From contig NZ_FMZU01000002.1 of NCBI RefSeq assembly GCF_900101545.1, forward strand, positions 338,066-402,065: a DNA stretch of 64,000 nt, written 5' to 3'. Below, in pieces: positions 16,295-26,262 of the stretch. The notes beneath the pieces were generated by a model, which had not been told where the DNA came from, made no database searches, and worked only from the letters and a program-made list of their open reading frames with translations. The position numbers and the translations under genes were made by a program. Each line of letters starts with the position of its first letter. The stretch's first letter is position 1. Origin of the DNA: Variovorax sp. CF079. GTDB taxonomy: Bacteria > Pseudomonadota > Gammaproteobacteria > Burkholderiales > Burkholderiaceae_C.

Positions 16295-17383
16295 ATGGCC
16301 GATGTTTTCATTCCCGTCCATGCCCTCAAGGGCCGAGGCGCGGCCACCCGCCTGCCGCACCGCTTCGAGCGCGACGTGCGCGATGCCTACGACGACGGCT
16401 GGGGCACGCTCGAAGAAGGCGCGGCCGAGCCGCTGCCGCCGCTTCAAACAGAGGTGCGTTTCGAAGACGTGAAGTCGGTGTTGTGCGAGAACGATTCGCC
16501 AGACATCTACTTCGATCGATCGATCAATCCGTATCGCGGCTGCGAGCACGGCTGCATCTACTGCTTCGCACGGCCCACGCACAGCTACCTGAACCTGTCG
16601 CCTGGCCTGGACTTCGAGACCAAGCTGATCGCCAAGCGCAACATCGTCGAGGTGCTGCGCGCCGAGCTCGGCCGCAAGAGCTACCGGCCCAGCCACATCG
16701 CGATCGGCACCGCCACCGATTGCTACCAGCCGATCGAGCGCGAGCTGCGGCTCACGCGTTCGGTGATCGAGCTCTTGAAGGAAACGCGCCATCCCTTCGG
16801 GCTGGTCACCAAGTCGAGCGCGGTCGAGCGCGACCTCGACTTGATCGCGCCGATGGCGGCCGAGCATCTGGCGGCGGTGTACGTGACCATCACCTCGCTC
16901 GACGGCGAACTCGCGCGCAAGCTGGAGCCGCGCGCCGCGGCGCCGCACCGGCGGCTGCGCACCGTGCGCACGCTGGCCGAGGCCGGCGTGCCGGTGGGTG
17001 TGAGCGTGGCACCGCAGATTCCCTTCGTCACCGAGGACATGGAGCAGGTGCTCGAAGCCGCGTGGGAGGCCGGTGCGCGCAGCGCCTTCTACACGGTGAT
17101 CAGGCTGCCCTGGGAGGTGGCGCCGCTGTTCAAGCAGTGGCTGGAGCTGCACTACCCGCAGCGTGCGGGCCGCATCATGGCGCGCATCCACGAGATGCGC
17201 GGCGGCAGGGATTACGACGCCGACTTCGCCACACGCATGGTGGGCAGCGGCCTGTGGGCCGACCTGATCCGCCAGCGCTTCGAGAAGGCGACCCGGCGCA
17301 TCGGCTTCAACCGCGAGCGCATCGCGCTCGATCTCAGCGCGTTTCGGCCGCCCGGCGAAGCGGGACAGGGCAGTCTGTTCTAA
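16295..17383 (+). CDS. Radical SAM protein, PA0069 family (SOS-controlled)
   Basis: 362 aa. The [4Fe-4S] cluster motif CEHGCIYC (Cys 83, 87 and 90) is CX3CX2C. It follows YFDRSINPYRGCEHG, typical of the SplB-like/PA0069 group related to spore photoproduct lyase. Other family blocks are SHIAIGTATDCYQPIERE, TKSSAVERDLDLI, and VAPQIPFVTEDMEQVLEAAWEAGA. ATG at 16295 has AGAGG 9 bp upstream. A LexA box lies just before it. A DNA-damage role is therefore likely, but the substrate is unknown. gntK follows 9 bp after the stop. Confidence 0.92.
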   Translation: MADVFIPVHALKGRGAATRLPHRFERDVRDAYDDGWGTLEEGAAEPLPPLQTEVRFEDVKSVLCENDSPDIYFDRSINPYRGCEHGCIYCFARPTHSYLNLSPGLDFETKLIAKRNIVEVLRAELGRKSYRPSHIAIGTATDCYQPIERELRLTRSVIELLKETRHPFGLVTKSSAVERDLDLIAPMAAEHLAAVYVTITSLDGELARKLEPRAAAPHRRLRTVRTLAEAGVPVGVSVAPQIPFVTEDMEQVLEAAWEAGARSAFYTVIRLPWEVAPLFKQWLELHYPQRAGRIMARIHEMRGGRDYDADFATRMVGSGLWADLIRQRFEKATRRIGFNRERIALDLSAFRPPGEAGQGSLF

Positions 17384-17392
17384 AGTCGATGC

Positions 17393-17926
17393 ATGGATCG
17401 TTTCTGGATCGTTGTCATGGGGGTCTCGGGCTGCGGCAAGTCGAGCCTGGGTGCGGCGCTGGCCGCCGAGTTCACATTGCCGCTGATCGAGGGCGATGAC
17501 TTTCATCCGCCGGCCAATGTCGAGAAGATGCGCGCCGGCATTGCGCTCACCGATGCCGACCGCACCGGCTGGCTGGCCACGCTGGGTCGGGAACTCGCCG
17601 GCCACCGGCAGGGTGCGGTGCTGACCTGCTCGGCGCTCAAGCGCGACTACCGCGAGCGGCTGCGCGCCGCGGCGCCGGGGCTGCACTTCGTGTTCATGGA
17701 TCTGTCACGCGAGGAGGCCGAACGCCGTGTCGCGGCGCGCGCGGCGGAGCACATGTTCCCGGCCAGCCTGGTCGCCAATCAGTTCGCGACCCTCGAATCG
17801 CCGGTCGGGGAGCCGGGGGTACTGGCCGTCGATGCGTCGGCGCCGATGGACCGGCTCGTGGAGCAGGTCCGGGCCTGGCTGCAGCAGGATCAGCGCGCCG
17901 GCGGCGTGAGCCCCAGCGCCTCGTAA
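17393..17926 (+). CDS. gntK: Gluconokinase
   Basis: 177 aa, the usual size. It phosphorylates gluconate to 6-phosphogluconate. The P-loop reads VMGVSGCGKSSLG; EGDDFHPPANVEKMRAGIALTDADRTGWL is the diagnostic GntK stretch; TCSALKRDYRERLR is the substrate and lid region. The ORF starts 9 bp after the radical SAM stop and may be read through from the LexA-controlled promoter. The end overlaps the convergent exonuclease gene by 37 nt. Confidence 0.94.
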   Translation: MDRFWIVVMGVSGCGKSSLGAALAAEFTLPLIEGDDFHPPANVEKMRAGIALTDADRTGWLATLGRELAGHRQGAVLTCSALKRDYRERLRAAAPGLHFVFMDLSREEAERRVAARAAEHMFPASLVANQFATLESPVGEPGVLAVDASAPMDRLVEQVRAWLQQDQRAGGVSPSAS

Positions 17927-18501
17927 ACGCGGATCGCCGCGTAGGCATCGTTGGCCGCGTAGCGCAGCTGCGCATCGGTCAGCTGCTTGTGGGCCCAGTT
18001 CGAGGTGGTGGCCTTGCGCGACTTCACGAAGCGGCGGTCGAATACCAGCGCCACGGCCGTCTTCACGCCGACCGACTTGCGGTAGCCGCGGCGGCGGAAC
18101 TCGCTGTCCAGATCGAAGACGGCCTGCGGCTCGATGCCGAAGCGCTGCCGGATCAGGCTCAGGTCGGAAGAGAGGCCGAAGCCGACCTTGGTCAGTTCGG
18201 TCGAGGCGAGCAGCCCGGCCAGGACCTCGTGGAACTCGCTGCGGTGCAGCTGGAAGAGCCAGGCCGCATCGCGCGTCGCGAACTGCAGCACGTGCGGGCC
18301 GCCCGAGACCTCGAACTTCGCGAAGGTTGGCTTGGATTCGGTATCGAAGCCGACCACGCCGCTGGCTCGCAGCGCCGCCACGGCCTGTTCGGCCTTTTGC
18401 GGCGCGTCGACCACGTGGATCTGCTGCAGGCCCAGGCCTTCGAAGACTTCGAGCAGCGCGATCTGCTCGCGTTCGGGCAGCGGGGGCGGCATTCCGGTCA
18501 T
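17890..18501 (-). CDS. 3'-5' exonuclease domain protein (DEDDy, RNase D-like)
   Basis: 203 aa, a single exonuclease domain without the HRDC domains of RNase D. Motifs: GFDTES (DxE, Exo I), FGLSSDLSL (Exo II Asp) and YAANDAYAAI (YxxxD, Exo III). Such proteins trim RNA or single-stranded DNA 3' ends. It is the last gene of a five-gene overlapping run that begins with frmA; its ATG overlaps the TfoX-like stop by 4 nt. Start was placed at MTGMPPPLPE; other starts a few codons later are possible. Confidence 0.88.
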   Translation of the reverse strand: MTGMPPPLPEREQIALLEVFEGLGLQQIHVVDAPQKAEQAVAALRASGVVGFDTESKPTFAKFEVSGGPHVLQFATRDAAWLFQLHRSEFHEVLAGLLASTELTKVGFGLSSDLSLIRQRFGIEPQAVFDLDSEFRRRGYRKSVGVKTAVALVFDRRFVKSRKATTSNWAHKQLTDAQLRYAANDAYAAIRVYEALGLTPPAR

Positions 18502-18848
18502 GGTGCTTTCGATCGTTTCTTTGGCGCGGTGCCGGATCGCAAGGCGGCTTCCCAGGCGCGCCGGGCCCACAGCGCGGCCTCGTCGCGGTCGTCGAACACC
18601 TCGGCCGGCGCTTCCCGGTAGGACGTCTGCATGGTCTTCCCGTTCCTCGTGTATTCGAAAGCCGGCAATCGCAGCCGGTCGAAATGCGCGACGCTTTGCG
18701 GGTCGGCCTTGAGGTAGAGCGTGTCGCGCGCCACCAGCGCGAACATGCGCCCCTCGTGGTAGATGCCGTGGCCGCCGAACATGCGCCTGGCTTCGATGCG
18801 GCCGAAGCGCTCGAAGACCTCATGCAGGCTCCGGACGAACTCGCTCAA
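18498..18848 (-). CDS. TfoX N-terminal-domain protein
   Basis: 116 aa from a TTG start. RIEARRMFGGHGIYHEGRMFALVARDTLYLKAD is the signature of the TfoX N-terminal domain (Sxy fold) without the C-terminal competence domain. The role is unknown; in TfoX the fold takes part in regulation of competence genes. The TTG overlaps the fghA stop as TTGA and no ATG exists at the right place, so coupling dictates the start. The 3' end overlaps the exonuclease start by 4 nt. Confidence 0.82.
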   Translation of the reverse strand: MSEFVRSLHEVFERFGRIEARRMFGGHGIYHEGRMFALVARDTLYLKADPQSVAHFDRLRLPAFEYTRNGKTMQTSYREAPAEVFDDRDEAALWARRAWEAALRSGTAPKKRSKAP

Positions 18849-19708
18849 GTCAATGCCCCGGCATGGTGGCGCAGGTGGTCCGCCATGAAGCTCTGGATGA
18901 AGTAGTAGCCATGGTCGTAGCCGGCGTGTCGGCGCAGTTGGAGCGGCTGGCCCGCTGCGCGACAGGCGGCCTCGAACAGGTGCGGATGCAGCTGTTCTGC
19001 CAGGAATTTGTCGGCCAGGCCCTGGTCGACCAGGATGCCGGCCGGGTAGGGCGGTGCGGTCTGCGACTGCATCAGCGCGCAGGCATCGTGCGCGAGCCAG
19101 GCGCTGCGCTCGGCGCCGAGGTAGCCGCCGAAGGCCTTCTCGCCCCACGGGCACTGCGTCGGCGCGCAGATCGGCGCAAAGGCCGAGAGCGACTTGAAGC
19201 GACCCGGATGCCGCAGCGCCAGGGTGAACGCGCCATGGCCGCCCATCGAGTGGCCGAAGAGGCCGATGCGCTGCCCGTCGATCGGCAGGGCTTGCGCGAC
19301 CAGCGGCAGCAGTTCATGGACCAGGTAGCTTTCCATGCGCCAGTGCTGCGCCCACGGCGCCTCGGTGGCGTCGAGGTAGAAGCCGGCGCCGATGCCGAAG
19401 TCCCAGCTCGCACTCGCGCCGGGCAGGCTCTCGACGGCGGCGCCGCGCGGGCTGGTGTCGGGCGCGATCAACGCCAGGCCCAGCTCGGCGGCCATGCGCT
19501 GCGCGCCGGCCTTGACCATGAAGGTCTCCTCGTTGCAGGTAAGGCCCGCGAGGTACATCAGGGCCGGCACCGGGCCCTGTTCCGCTTGCGGAGGCAGGAA
19601 CACCGAGAAGCGCATCGGCAGCCCGATTTCGCGCGAGGCGTGCTCGTGAAAGCTTTGCATGCCGCCGAAGCAGCGGTGTTCGGAGAGGGTCTTCAGGCTG
19701 TCGGTCAT
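18845..19708 (-). CDS. fghA: S-formylglutathione hydrolase
   Basis: 287 aa, the usual length. It hydrolyses S-formylglutathione to formate and glutathione, the second step of formaldehyde oxidation. The esterase-D fold shows ALMYLAGLTCNEETFMVKAGAQR, the nucleophile elbow GHSMGGHGA, ILVDQGLADKFL with the acid, and the closing HAGYDHGYYFIQSF with the His. It lies two genes downstream of frmA, the enzyme that makes its substrate. Its ATG overlaps the hydrolase stop by 4 nt. Confidence 0.96.
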   Translation of the reverse strand: MTDSLKTLSEHRCFGGMQSFHEHASREIGLPMRFSVFLPPQAEQGPVPALMYLAGLTCNEETFMVKAGAQRMAAELGLALIAPDTSPRGAAVESLPGASASWDFGIGAGFYLDATEAPWAQHWRMESYLVHELLPLVAQALPIDGQRIGLFGHSMGGHGAFTLALRHPGRFKSLSAFAPICAPTQCPWGEKAFGGYLGAERSAWLAHDACALMQSQTAPPYPAGILVDQGLADKFLAEQLHPHLFEAACRAAGQPLQLRRHAGYDHGYYFIQSFMADHLRHHAGALT

Positions 19709-20617
19709 CGGCCGATGTTGCCATGCACGAGATCGCGCACGGCATCGACGAAGGCCTGCGGTTTTTCCTGCGGCAGGTTGTGGCCGGCGCCCTGCACGAC
19801 GCGGTGCTCGTGCCGGCCGATGAAATGGTGGCCGTGGTCGGCCGTGCCGCCGACCGGCATCACGCCGTCGTCGGTGCCGTCGAAGGTGATGCTCGGCACG
19901 CTGATGTCCGGCTGCTCTGCGAGGCGGGCCTCCAGGGCCGCGTACGCCGGGTCGCCGGCCGCCAGGCCATGGCGGTGGCGGTAGGAGTGGATCACGATGT
20001 CGACGAAATCGGGGTTGTCGAAGGCCGCCGCGCTGCGCTCGTAGGTCGCGTCGTCGAACTGCCAGATCGGCGACCACATGCGCCACAGCAGCTTGCACAG
20101 CGCGCGCCGGTTCTGCGCCAGGCCGGCGCGGCCGCGCTCGGCGTGGAAGTAATACTGGTACCAGTACCGCGCCTCGTTTTCCGGCGAGATGGGCTGCCGC
20201 GCCGCCGCGATGTTCTGGATCTTGTAGCTGTTGACCGAGATCAGGCCCGTGCAGCGCTCGGGCCACAGCGCCGCGGCCACGCAGGCCGCGGTTCCGCCCC
20301 AGTCGTAGCCCGCGAGCACCGCGCGCGGGATGGCCAGCGCATCGAGCAGGTCCCGCACGTCGGCGCCGATCGCGGCCTGCTCGCCCGATCGCGGCGTGCC
20401 CGCGTCGGCGAACTGGGTCGGGCCGAAGCCGCGCAGGTAGGGCACGACGACGCGGCAGCCCTCGGCCGCGAGCTGCGGCGCCACCTCGACGTAGGACTGC
20501 ACGTCGTAGGGAAAGCCGTGCAGCAGCAGCACCGGCGGGCCATCGGCCGGGCCGCTTTCGTGGAAGGCGATCTTGAGCACGCCGGCCTGCACGCGGCGCA
20601 GGCTGCCCAGAGCGTTT

Positions 20618-20625
<8 letters not shown>
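19705..20625 (-). CDS. Alpha/beta hydrolase, epoxide-hydrolase-like
   Basis: 306 aa. [13 protein letters not shown] carries the oxyanion HGxP motif. The nucleophile elbow is GYDWGG with an Asp nucleophile, as in epoxide hydrolases and haloalkane dehalogenases. The lid Tyr residues ([10 protein letters not shown]) also fit epoxide hydrolases. [14 protein letters not shown] has the catalytic His. It lies between frmA and fghA and overlaps both, so it is probably part of aldehyde or C1 detoxification, though the substrate is unknown. Confidence 0.86.
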
Positions 20626-21727
<1,102 letters not shown>

Positions 21728-21772
21728 GGGGAGAGCAGGAAGTGGAGAGGCGCGGAGGACGGTCCCCGCGCG

Positions 21773-22618
21773 TCACTTTATGCCATAGAAGCCCGCCGCG
21801 TTCGTGCCCCATACCTGCTCTTGTTCGGATGGCGGGAGGGCTTTGAGCAATTCCCTGGACACGGCCTCCCATTGCAGGTAGTCGCCTGCCAGCTCGAGCA
21901 CGGGCCAGTCGCTTCCCCACATCAGGCGCGAGGGACCGAAGCAGGCCAGCAGGTGATCGACATAGGGACGCAACGCGTCTGCGTCCCAGCCTGGCCCCGC
22001 CTCCGTGGCGAGGCCCGAGAGCTTGCAGCACACCTGCGTCTGCTTGCCGAAACGCGCGATCTGCGTGGCCCAGGGCTCGAAGGCCCCACCAGCGATGTCG
22101 GGCTTGGCGGCGTGGTCGATGACCATGCGCAAATTCGGGTGCTGCAGCGCGAAAGCCAGTGCGGCGTCGAGCTGCTGCGGCTTGATCAGGAAGTCCAGGC
22201 TGAGATCCAGCTCGGTCATGGTCTGGATGGCAGGCTGCAACTGCGCGCCGAGGATCCAGTTCGGATCGGCGATGTCCTGCAGCATGGGTCGCAATCCCTT
22301 GAAGAGCGGCTCCTGCGCGAGGCGGCGGATGCGCTGCGGCGCGTCGGCCGCGTCCAGATCGGTCCAGCCGACGACCGCGCGCACCCGGCTGGCGGGTTGT
22401 GCGGCCAGAGCCAGCAGCCGCCAAGTTTCTGCCTCGCTCGGCGCGGCCTGGATCAGCACCGTGCCGTCGATGCCCGCGCGGTCCAGGAGCGGTGCGAGGT
22501 CTTCGGGCGAGAAGTCGCGATAGAGCACGTGCAGCGCCGGCGTGTCCTGCAGCCAGCCGTAGTCACGATGCGCGAGCGACCAGTAATGCTGGTGGGCGTC
22601 GATGCGGATCGCCGCCAT
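21773..22618 (-). CDS. Amidohydrolase family 2 / L-fuconolactonase-like sugar lactonase
   Basis: 281 aa. The opening RIDAHQHYWSLAHRDYGWL and the closing MWGSDWPVLELAGDY match the amidohydrolase-2 group that contains fuconolactonase and 4-sulfomuconolactonase. KGLRPMLQDI and MVIDHAAKPDI supply the other His and Asp positions. It probably opens a sugar-acid lactone. The gene follows an aldo/keto reductase by 3 bp, giving a dehydrogenase-lactonase pair as in L-fucose or related sugar oxidation. Confidence 0.85.
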   Translation of the reverse strand: MAAIRIDAHQHYWSLAHRDYGWLQDTPALHVLYRDFSPEDLAPLLDRAGIDGTVLIQAAPSEAETWRLLALAAQPASRVRAVVGWTDLDAADAPQRIRRLAQEPLFKGLRPMLQDIADPNWILGAQLQPAIQTMTELDLSLDFLIKPQQLDAALAFALQHPNLRMVIDHAAKPDIAGGAFEPWATQIARFGKQTQVCCKLSGLATEAGPGWDADALRPYVDHLLACFGPSRLMWGSDWPVLELAGDYLQWEAVSRELLKALPPSEQEQVWGTNAAGFYGIK

Positions 22619-22621
22619 GGC

Positions 22622-23596
22622 TCAGTGTTCCCTGGCCAGCGCGTCCCACAGTGCCGCGGGAATGGGCGCCCGGCTGTGCGCCACGCTCTGCGTGATCTCC
22701 GCGGGGCTGCGCGCACCGACCACCACGGCGGCCGCGCAAGGGCAGGCCAGCGCGAACTGCAGCGCCGCGGCCGGCAACGCAACGCCGAAGCCTGCGCAGA
22801 TGCCGGCGAGGCGCTCGACGTGCTCGCGCACGGCGGGTGGCGCAGGCCGGTAGTCGAAGTGCGCATTGGACGTGCTGCCGCTCGCGAGGATGCCGGAGTT
22901 GAAGACGCCGGCCAGGATCAGGCGGACCTTGCGCGCGACGCACAGCGGAACCAATTCGCGCGCGGCCGAAGCATCGAGCAGGGTGTAGCGGCCGGCCAGC
23001 ATCATGCAATCGAAGTCGCCCGCGGCCAGCGCATCGCGGCACACCTCCCACTCGTTGACGCCGATGCCGATCGCACCGAGCACGCCTTCGGCGCGCAGGC
23101 GGTCGAGCGCGCGGTAGGCGCCTGTCATCGCTTCGCGAAAGCGCTCGGGCTGCTGCTCGCCATGGGTGTGGCGGTCGATGTCGTGGATGAAGGCGATGTC
23201 GATGCGCGCCAGGCCCAGGCGCTCCAGGCTCTCTTCGATCGATCGCATCGCGCCGTCGAAGCTGTAGTCGAAGTGCGGCACGAACGGGAGGCCTTGCACA
23301 TAGCCGTCGCGCTCCTCGGGCGCGGCCGGGTCGGGACGCAGCAGGCGGCCGACCTTGGTCGACAGTGCGAAGCTGTCGCGCGGCTGCTTCCCGAGCACGC
23401 GGCCCAGGCGCTGTTCGCTGAGGCCGTGGCCGTAGAGCGGGGCGGTGTCGAAGTAGCGCAGGCCCTGTCGCCAGGCTTCCTCGATGGTGCGCTCGGCGCT
23501 TTCGTCGTCGAGCGGCGCAAAGAGATTGCCCAGCGGCGCGCCGCCCAGACCCAGGCGCAGTGGGCCGGCGAGTCGTTCGAAAAGGGTGTCGTTCAC
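22622..23596 (-). CDS. Aldo/keto reductase, D-threo-aldose 1-dehydrogenase-like
   Basis: 324 aa from a GTG start. The tetrad is visible: Asp and Tyr in [19 protein letters not shown], Lys in STKVGRLL, His in AFIHDID. The GRLLRPDP stretch and length resemble the L-fucose/D-threo-aldose 1-dehydrogenase and pyridoxal 4-dehydrogenase group, which oxidises an aldose to its lactone with NAD(P). The next gene encodes a lactonase of the matching type. Start GTG chosen because the family begins close to the [15 protein letters not shown] strand. Confidence 0.86.
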   Translation of the reverse strand: MNDTLFERLAGPLRLGLGGAPLGNLFAPLDDESAERTIEEAWRQGLRYFDTAPLYGHGLSEQRLGRVLGKQPRDSFALSTKVGRLLRPDPAAPEERDGYVQGLPFVPHFDYSFDGAMRSIEESLERLGLARIDIAFIHDIDRHTHGEQQPERFREAMTGAYRALDRLRAEGVLGAIGIGVNEWEVCRDALAAGDFDCMMLAGRYTLLDASAARELVPLCVARKVRLILAGVFNSGILASGSTSNAHFDYRPAPPAVREHVERLAGICAGFGVALPAAALQFALACPCAAAVVVGARSPAEITQSVAHSRAPIPAALWDALAREH

Positions 23597-23648
23597 GCCT
23601 GCATTCTCGGCGGTAGCTGCCCTGGCGAACACCTGCTACAAACGGGCC

Positions 23649-24104
23649 ATGAAAAAGATCCTCGTCCTCAACGGTCCCAATCTCAACCTGCTCGGAACGC
23701 GCGAGCCCGCGCAGTACGGCCACGAAACCCTGGCCGACGTCGAGCGCATGTGCCAGGAGGCGGGCGCGAAGCTCGGCGTCGAGATCGAGTGCCGCCAATC
23801 GAACCACGAAGGCCAGCTGATCGACTGGATCCACGAGGCCGGTCGAGAGGTTGCCGCCGGCCGCATGTTCGGCGTGGTGATGAATCCCGGCGCCTACACC
23901 CACACCTCGATCGCGCTGCACGATGCGATCAAGGGCGCGAGCGTGCCGCTGGTCGAGCTGCACATCTCGAACGTGCATGCGCGCGAGGAATTTCGCCACC
24001 ATTCCTACATCTCACCGGCGGCGCGCGGCATCATCGTCGGCTTCGGCGTCAAGGGCTATCCGCTCGCGATCGAAGCGCTGGTGCGCGTGAGCGAAGCGGC
24101 GTAG
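23649..24104 (+). CDS. aroQ: Type II 3-dehydroquinate dehydratase
   Basis: 151 aa, typical of the small dodecameric type II enzyme of the shikimate pathway. Signatures are [21 protein letters not shown] with the catalytic Tyr, [28 protein letters not shown] and the [16 protein letters not shown] block with the catalytic His. ATG at 23649 directly follows the divergent reductase spacer. tag starts 6 bp after the stop. Confidence 0.97.
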   Translation: MKKILVLNGPNLNLLGTREPAQYGHETLADVERMCQEAGAKLGVEIECRQSNHEGQLIDWIHEAGREVAAGRMFGVVMNPGAYTHTSIALHDAIKGASVPLVELHISNVHAREEFRHHSYISPAARGIIVGFGVKGYPLAIEALVRVSEAA

Positions 24105-24110
24105 TCGCCG

Positions 24111-24752
24111 ATGTCAGTGTCTCCGGGGCTTTTCGCCGGCGCCGACGGCACGCTGCGCTGCCGCTGGTGCGAATCCACGCCGGCCTACCAGCACTACCAC
24201 GACAAGGAATGGGGCTTCCCGGTCACGGACGACCGGCGGTTGTTCGAGAAGCTGTGCCTCGAGGGTTTCCAGGCCGGGCTGAGTTGGCTCACCATCCTCA
24301 ACAAGCGCGAAGCCTTCCGGCGCGGCTTCGCCGAGTTCGATGCCGAGCGCGTCGCGCGCTTCGGCCCCAAGGATGTGGAACGGCTGCTCGGCGATGCAGG
24401 CATTGTGCGGCACCGCGGCAAGATCGAGTCGGCCATCAACAACGCGCAACGCGTGCTGGAGCTGCGCGAGGAATTCGGTTCGCTGGCGGCCTACGCATGG
24501 GGCTTCGAGCCCGACCCGGCATCGCGGCCGCGCCGCATCACGCAGAAAGCCTTGCAGGCCATGAGCACGTCGCCCGAATCGGTGGCGATGTCGAAGGACC
24601 TGAAGAAGAGGGGCTGGAGCTTCGTCGGCCCGACGACGGTCTACGCCTTCATGCAGGCCATGGGGCTGGTCAACGACCACGTCGAGGATTGCCACGCGCG
24701 CGAACTGGCGCTGGCGGCGCGCGCGAAGCTTCGGATGCCGCGCCCTAGGTAG
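24111..24752 (+). CDS. tag: DNA-3-methyladenine glycosylase I
   Basis: 213 aa. It removes 3-methyladenine from alkylated DNA. The zinc-snap residues are present: Cys near the start in LRCRWCESTPAYQHYHDKEWGFP, the following His, and His/Cys in VNDHVEDCHARE. The central FEKLCLEGFQAGLSWLTILNKREAFRRGF block is diagnostic of Tag. It lies 6 bp from aroQ and overlaps the convergent spoVR 3' end by 8 nt. Confidence 0.95.
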   Translation: MSVSPGLFAGADGTLRCRWCESTPAYQHYHDKEWGFPVTDDRRLFEKLCLEGFQAGLSWLTILNKREAFRRGFAEFDAERVARFGPKDVERLLGDAGIVRHRGKIESAINNAQRVLELREEFGSLAAYAWGFEPDPASRPRRITQKALQAMSTSPESVAMSKDLKKRGWSFVGPTTVYAFMQAMGLVNDHVEDCHARELALAARAKLRMPRPR

Positions 24753-26262
24753 CTTGCGGGCCGGCCACTTTCCGGTGGTTCACCCGGCCCTGGCTGTCGA
24801 CGCTCTCGAGATGCACGTCGAAGCCCCAGAGGCGGGCGACATGCTTGAGCACCTCCTGCGCATCGTCGTGCAGCGGGCGGTCGTTGTGCTGCGTGTGGCG
24901 CAGCGTGAGCGCGCGGTCGCCGCGCAGGTTGACGCTCCAGACCTGGATGTTGGGCTCGCGGTGGTTGAGGTCGTACTGGCGCGACAGCGATTCGCGCAGC
25001 AGGCGGTAGCCGCTGTCGTCGTGGATGGCCGACACCTCGAGCTCGGGCTCGCCCTCCTTGTCGCGGATCGCGAAAAAGCGGAAGTCGCGCATCAATTTGG
25101 GCGAAAGGAATTGGCCGACGAAGCTCTCGTCCTTGAAATTGCGCATGGCGTAATCCAGCGATGTCAGCCACGGCGAGCCGGCTATGTCGGGGAACCAGCG
25201 CTTGTCTTCCTCGGTCGGGTTTTCGCAAATGCGCCGCAGGTCGGTGTACATCGCAAAACCCAGCGCATAGGGATTGATGCCGCTGTAGGCGCGGTGGCCG
25301 ACCGGCGGCTGGAACACCACATTGGTGTGCGACTGCAGCCACTCCATCATGAAACCGTCGGCCAAAAGGCCTTCGTCGTACAGCGTATTGAGCAGGGTGT
25401 AGTGCCAGAAGGTGGCCCAGCCCTCGTTCATGACCTGCGTCTGGCGCTGCGGATAGAAGTACTGCCCGATTTTGCGCACGATACGCACCACTTCGCGTTG
25501 CCAGGGGTCCAACAATGGTGCATTTTTCTCGATGAAATAGAGCAGGTTCTCCTGTGGCTCGGACGGAAAGCGCTTGGCGGCCTCTTCGTCCTCGGCGCTG
25601 CGCCCGCTTTTCCGGGGCAGGGTGCGCCAGAGGTCGTTGACCTGCTGCTGGAGATGGTGCTCGCGTTCCTCGCGGCGCACCTGTTCCTGGTTCAGCGACA
25701 GTTTCTGCGGGCGGCGATAGCGGTCCACGCCATGGTTCATCAGCGCGTGGCAGGAGTCGAGCAGGTCTTCGACGGCCGCCACGCCATGGCGCTCCTCGCA
25801 TTCGCTGATGTAGTTCCTGGCGTAGACCAGGTAGTCGATGATGGACGAGGCGTCCGTCCACATCTTGAAGAGGTAGTTGCCCTTGAAGAAGCTGTTGTGG
25901 CCGTAGGCGGCATGGGCGATCACCAGGGCCTGCATCGCCATGGTGTTCTCTTCCATCAGGTAGGCGATGCAGGGGTCGGAGTTGATGACGATTTCATAGG
26001 CCAGGCCCATGTGGCCGCGACGGTAGTTCTTTTCGGTCGAGATGAACTGCTTGCCGTAGGACCAGTGGCGGTAGATGACCGGCATGCCCACCGAGGCGTA
26101 GGCGTCCATCATCTGCTCGGCCGTGATGATCTCGAGCTGGTTGGCGTAGGTGTCGAGCTTGTAACCGCGCGCCACGCGGGCGATCTCGCCGTGGTAGCGC
26201 TCGATCAGTTCGAAGGTCCAGTCCGAGGGGCTGGGCAGGGGCTCTCGTTTCTTTGCGTTCAC
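24745..26262 (-). CDS. spoVR: SpoVR family protein (YcgB)
   Basis: 505 aa, the usual size. The N-terminal WTFELIERYHGEIARVARGYKLDTYANQLEII and MPVIYRHWSYGKQF are family marks. NEGWATFWHYTLLNTLYDEG follows, with putative metal-type His/Glu residues, then GINPYALGFAMY. The biochemical role is unclear; it is found with PrkA and YeaH across bacteria in stress and stationary-phase operons. Its start overlaps the yeaH stop by 4 nt. It is the last gene of prkA-yeaH-spoVR. Confidence 0.95.
   Translation of the reverse strand: MNAKKREPLPSPSDWTFELIERYHGEIARVARGYKLDTYANQLEIITAEQMMDAYASVGMPVIYRHWSYGKQFISTEKNYRRGHMGLAYEIVINSDPCIAYLMEENTMAMQALVIAHAAYGHNSFFKGNYLFKMWTDASSIIDYLVYARNYISECEERHGVAAVEDLLDSCHALMNHGVDRYRRPQKLSLNQEQVRREEREHHLQQQVNDLWRTLPRKSGRSAEDEEAAKRFPSEPQENLLYFIEKNAPLLDPWQREVVRIVRKIGQYFYPQRQTQVMNEGWATFWHYTLLNTLYDEGLLADGFMMEWLQSHTNVVFQPPVGHRAYSGINPYALGFAMYTDLRRICENPTEEDKRWFPDIAGSPWLTSLDYAMRNFKDESFVGQFLSPKLMRDFRFFAIRDKEGEPELEVSAIHDDSGYRLLRESLSRQYDLNHREPNIQVWSVNLRGDRALTLRHTQHNDRPLHDDAQEVLKHVARLWGFDVHLESVDSQGRVNHRKVAGPQAT

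Noticed and set aside
14609..17686. Very long minus-strand frame through the radical SAM gene
   Set aside because: Only its last 303 codons (the SDR) show real motifs; the rest is antisense to a clear radical SAM gene and gntK.
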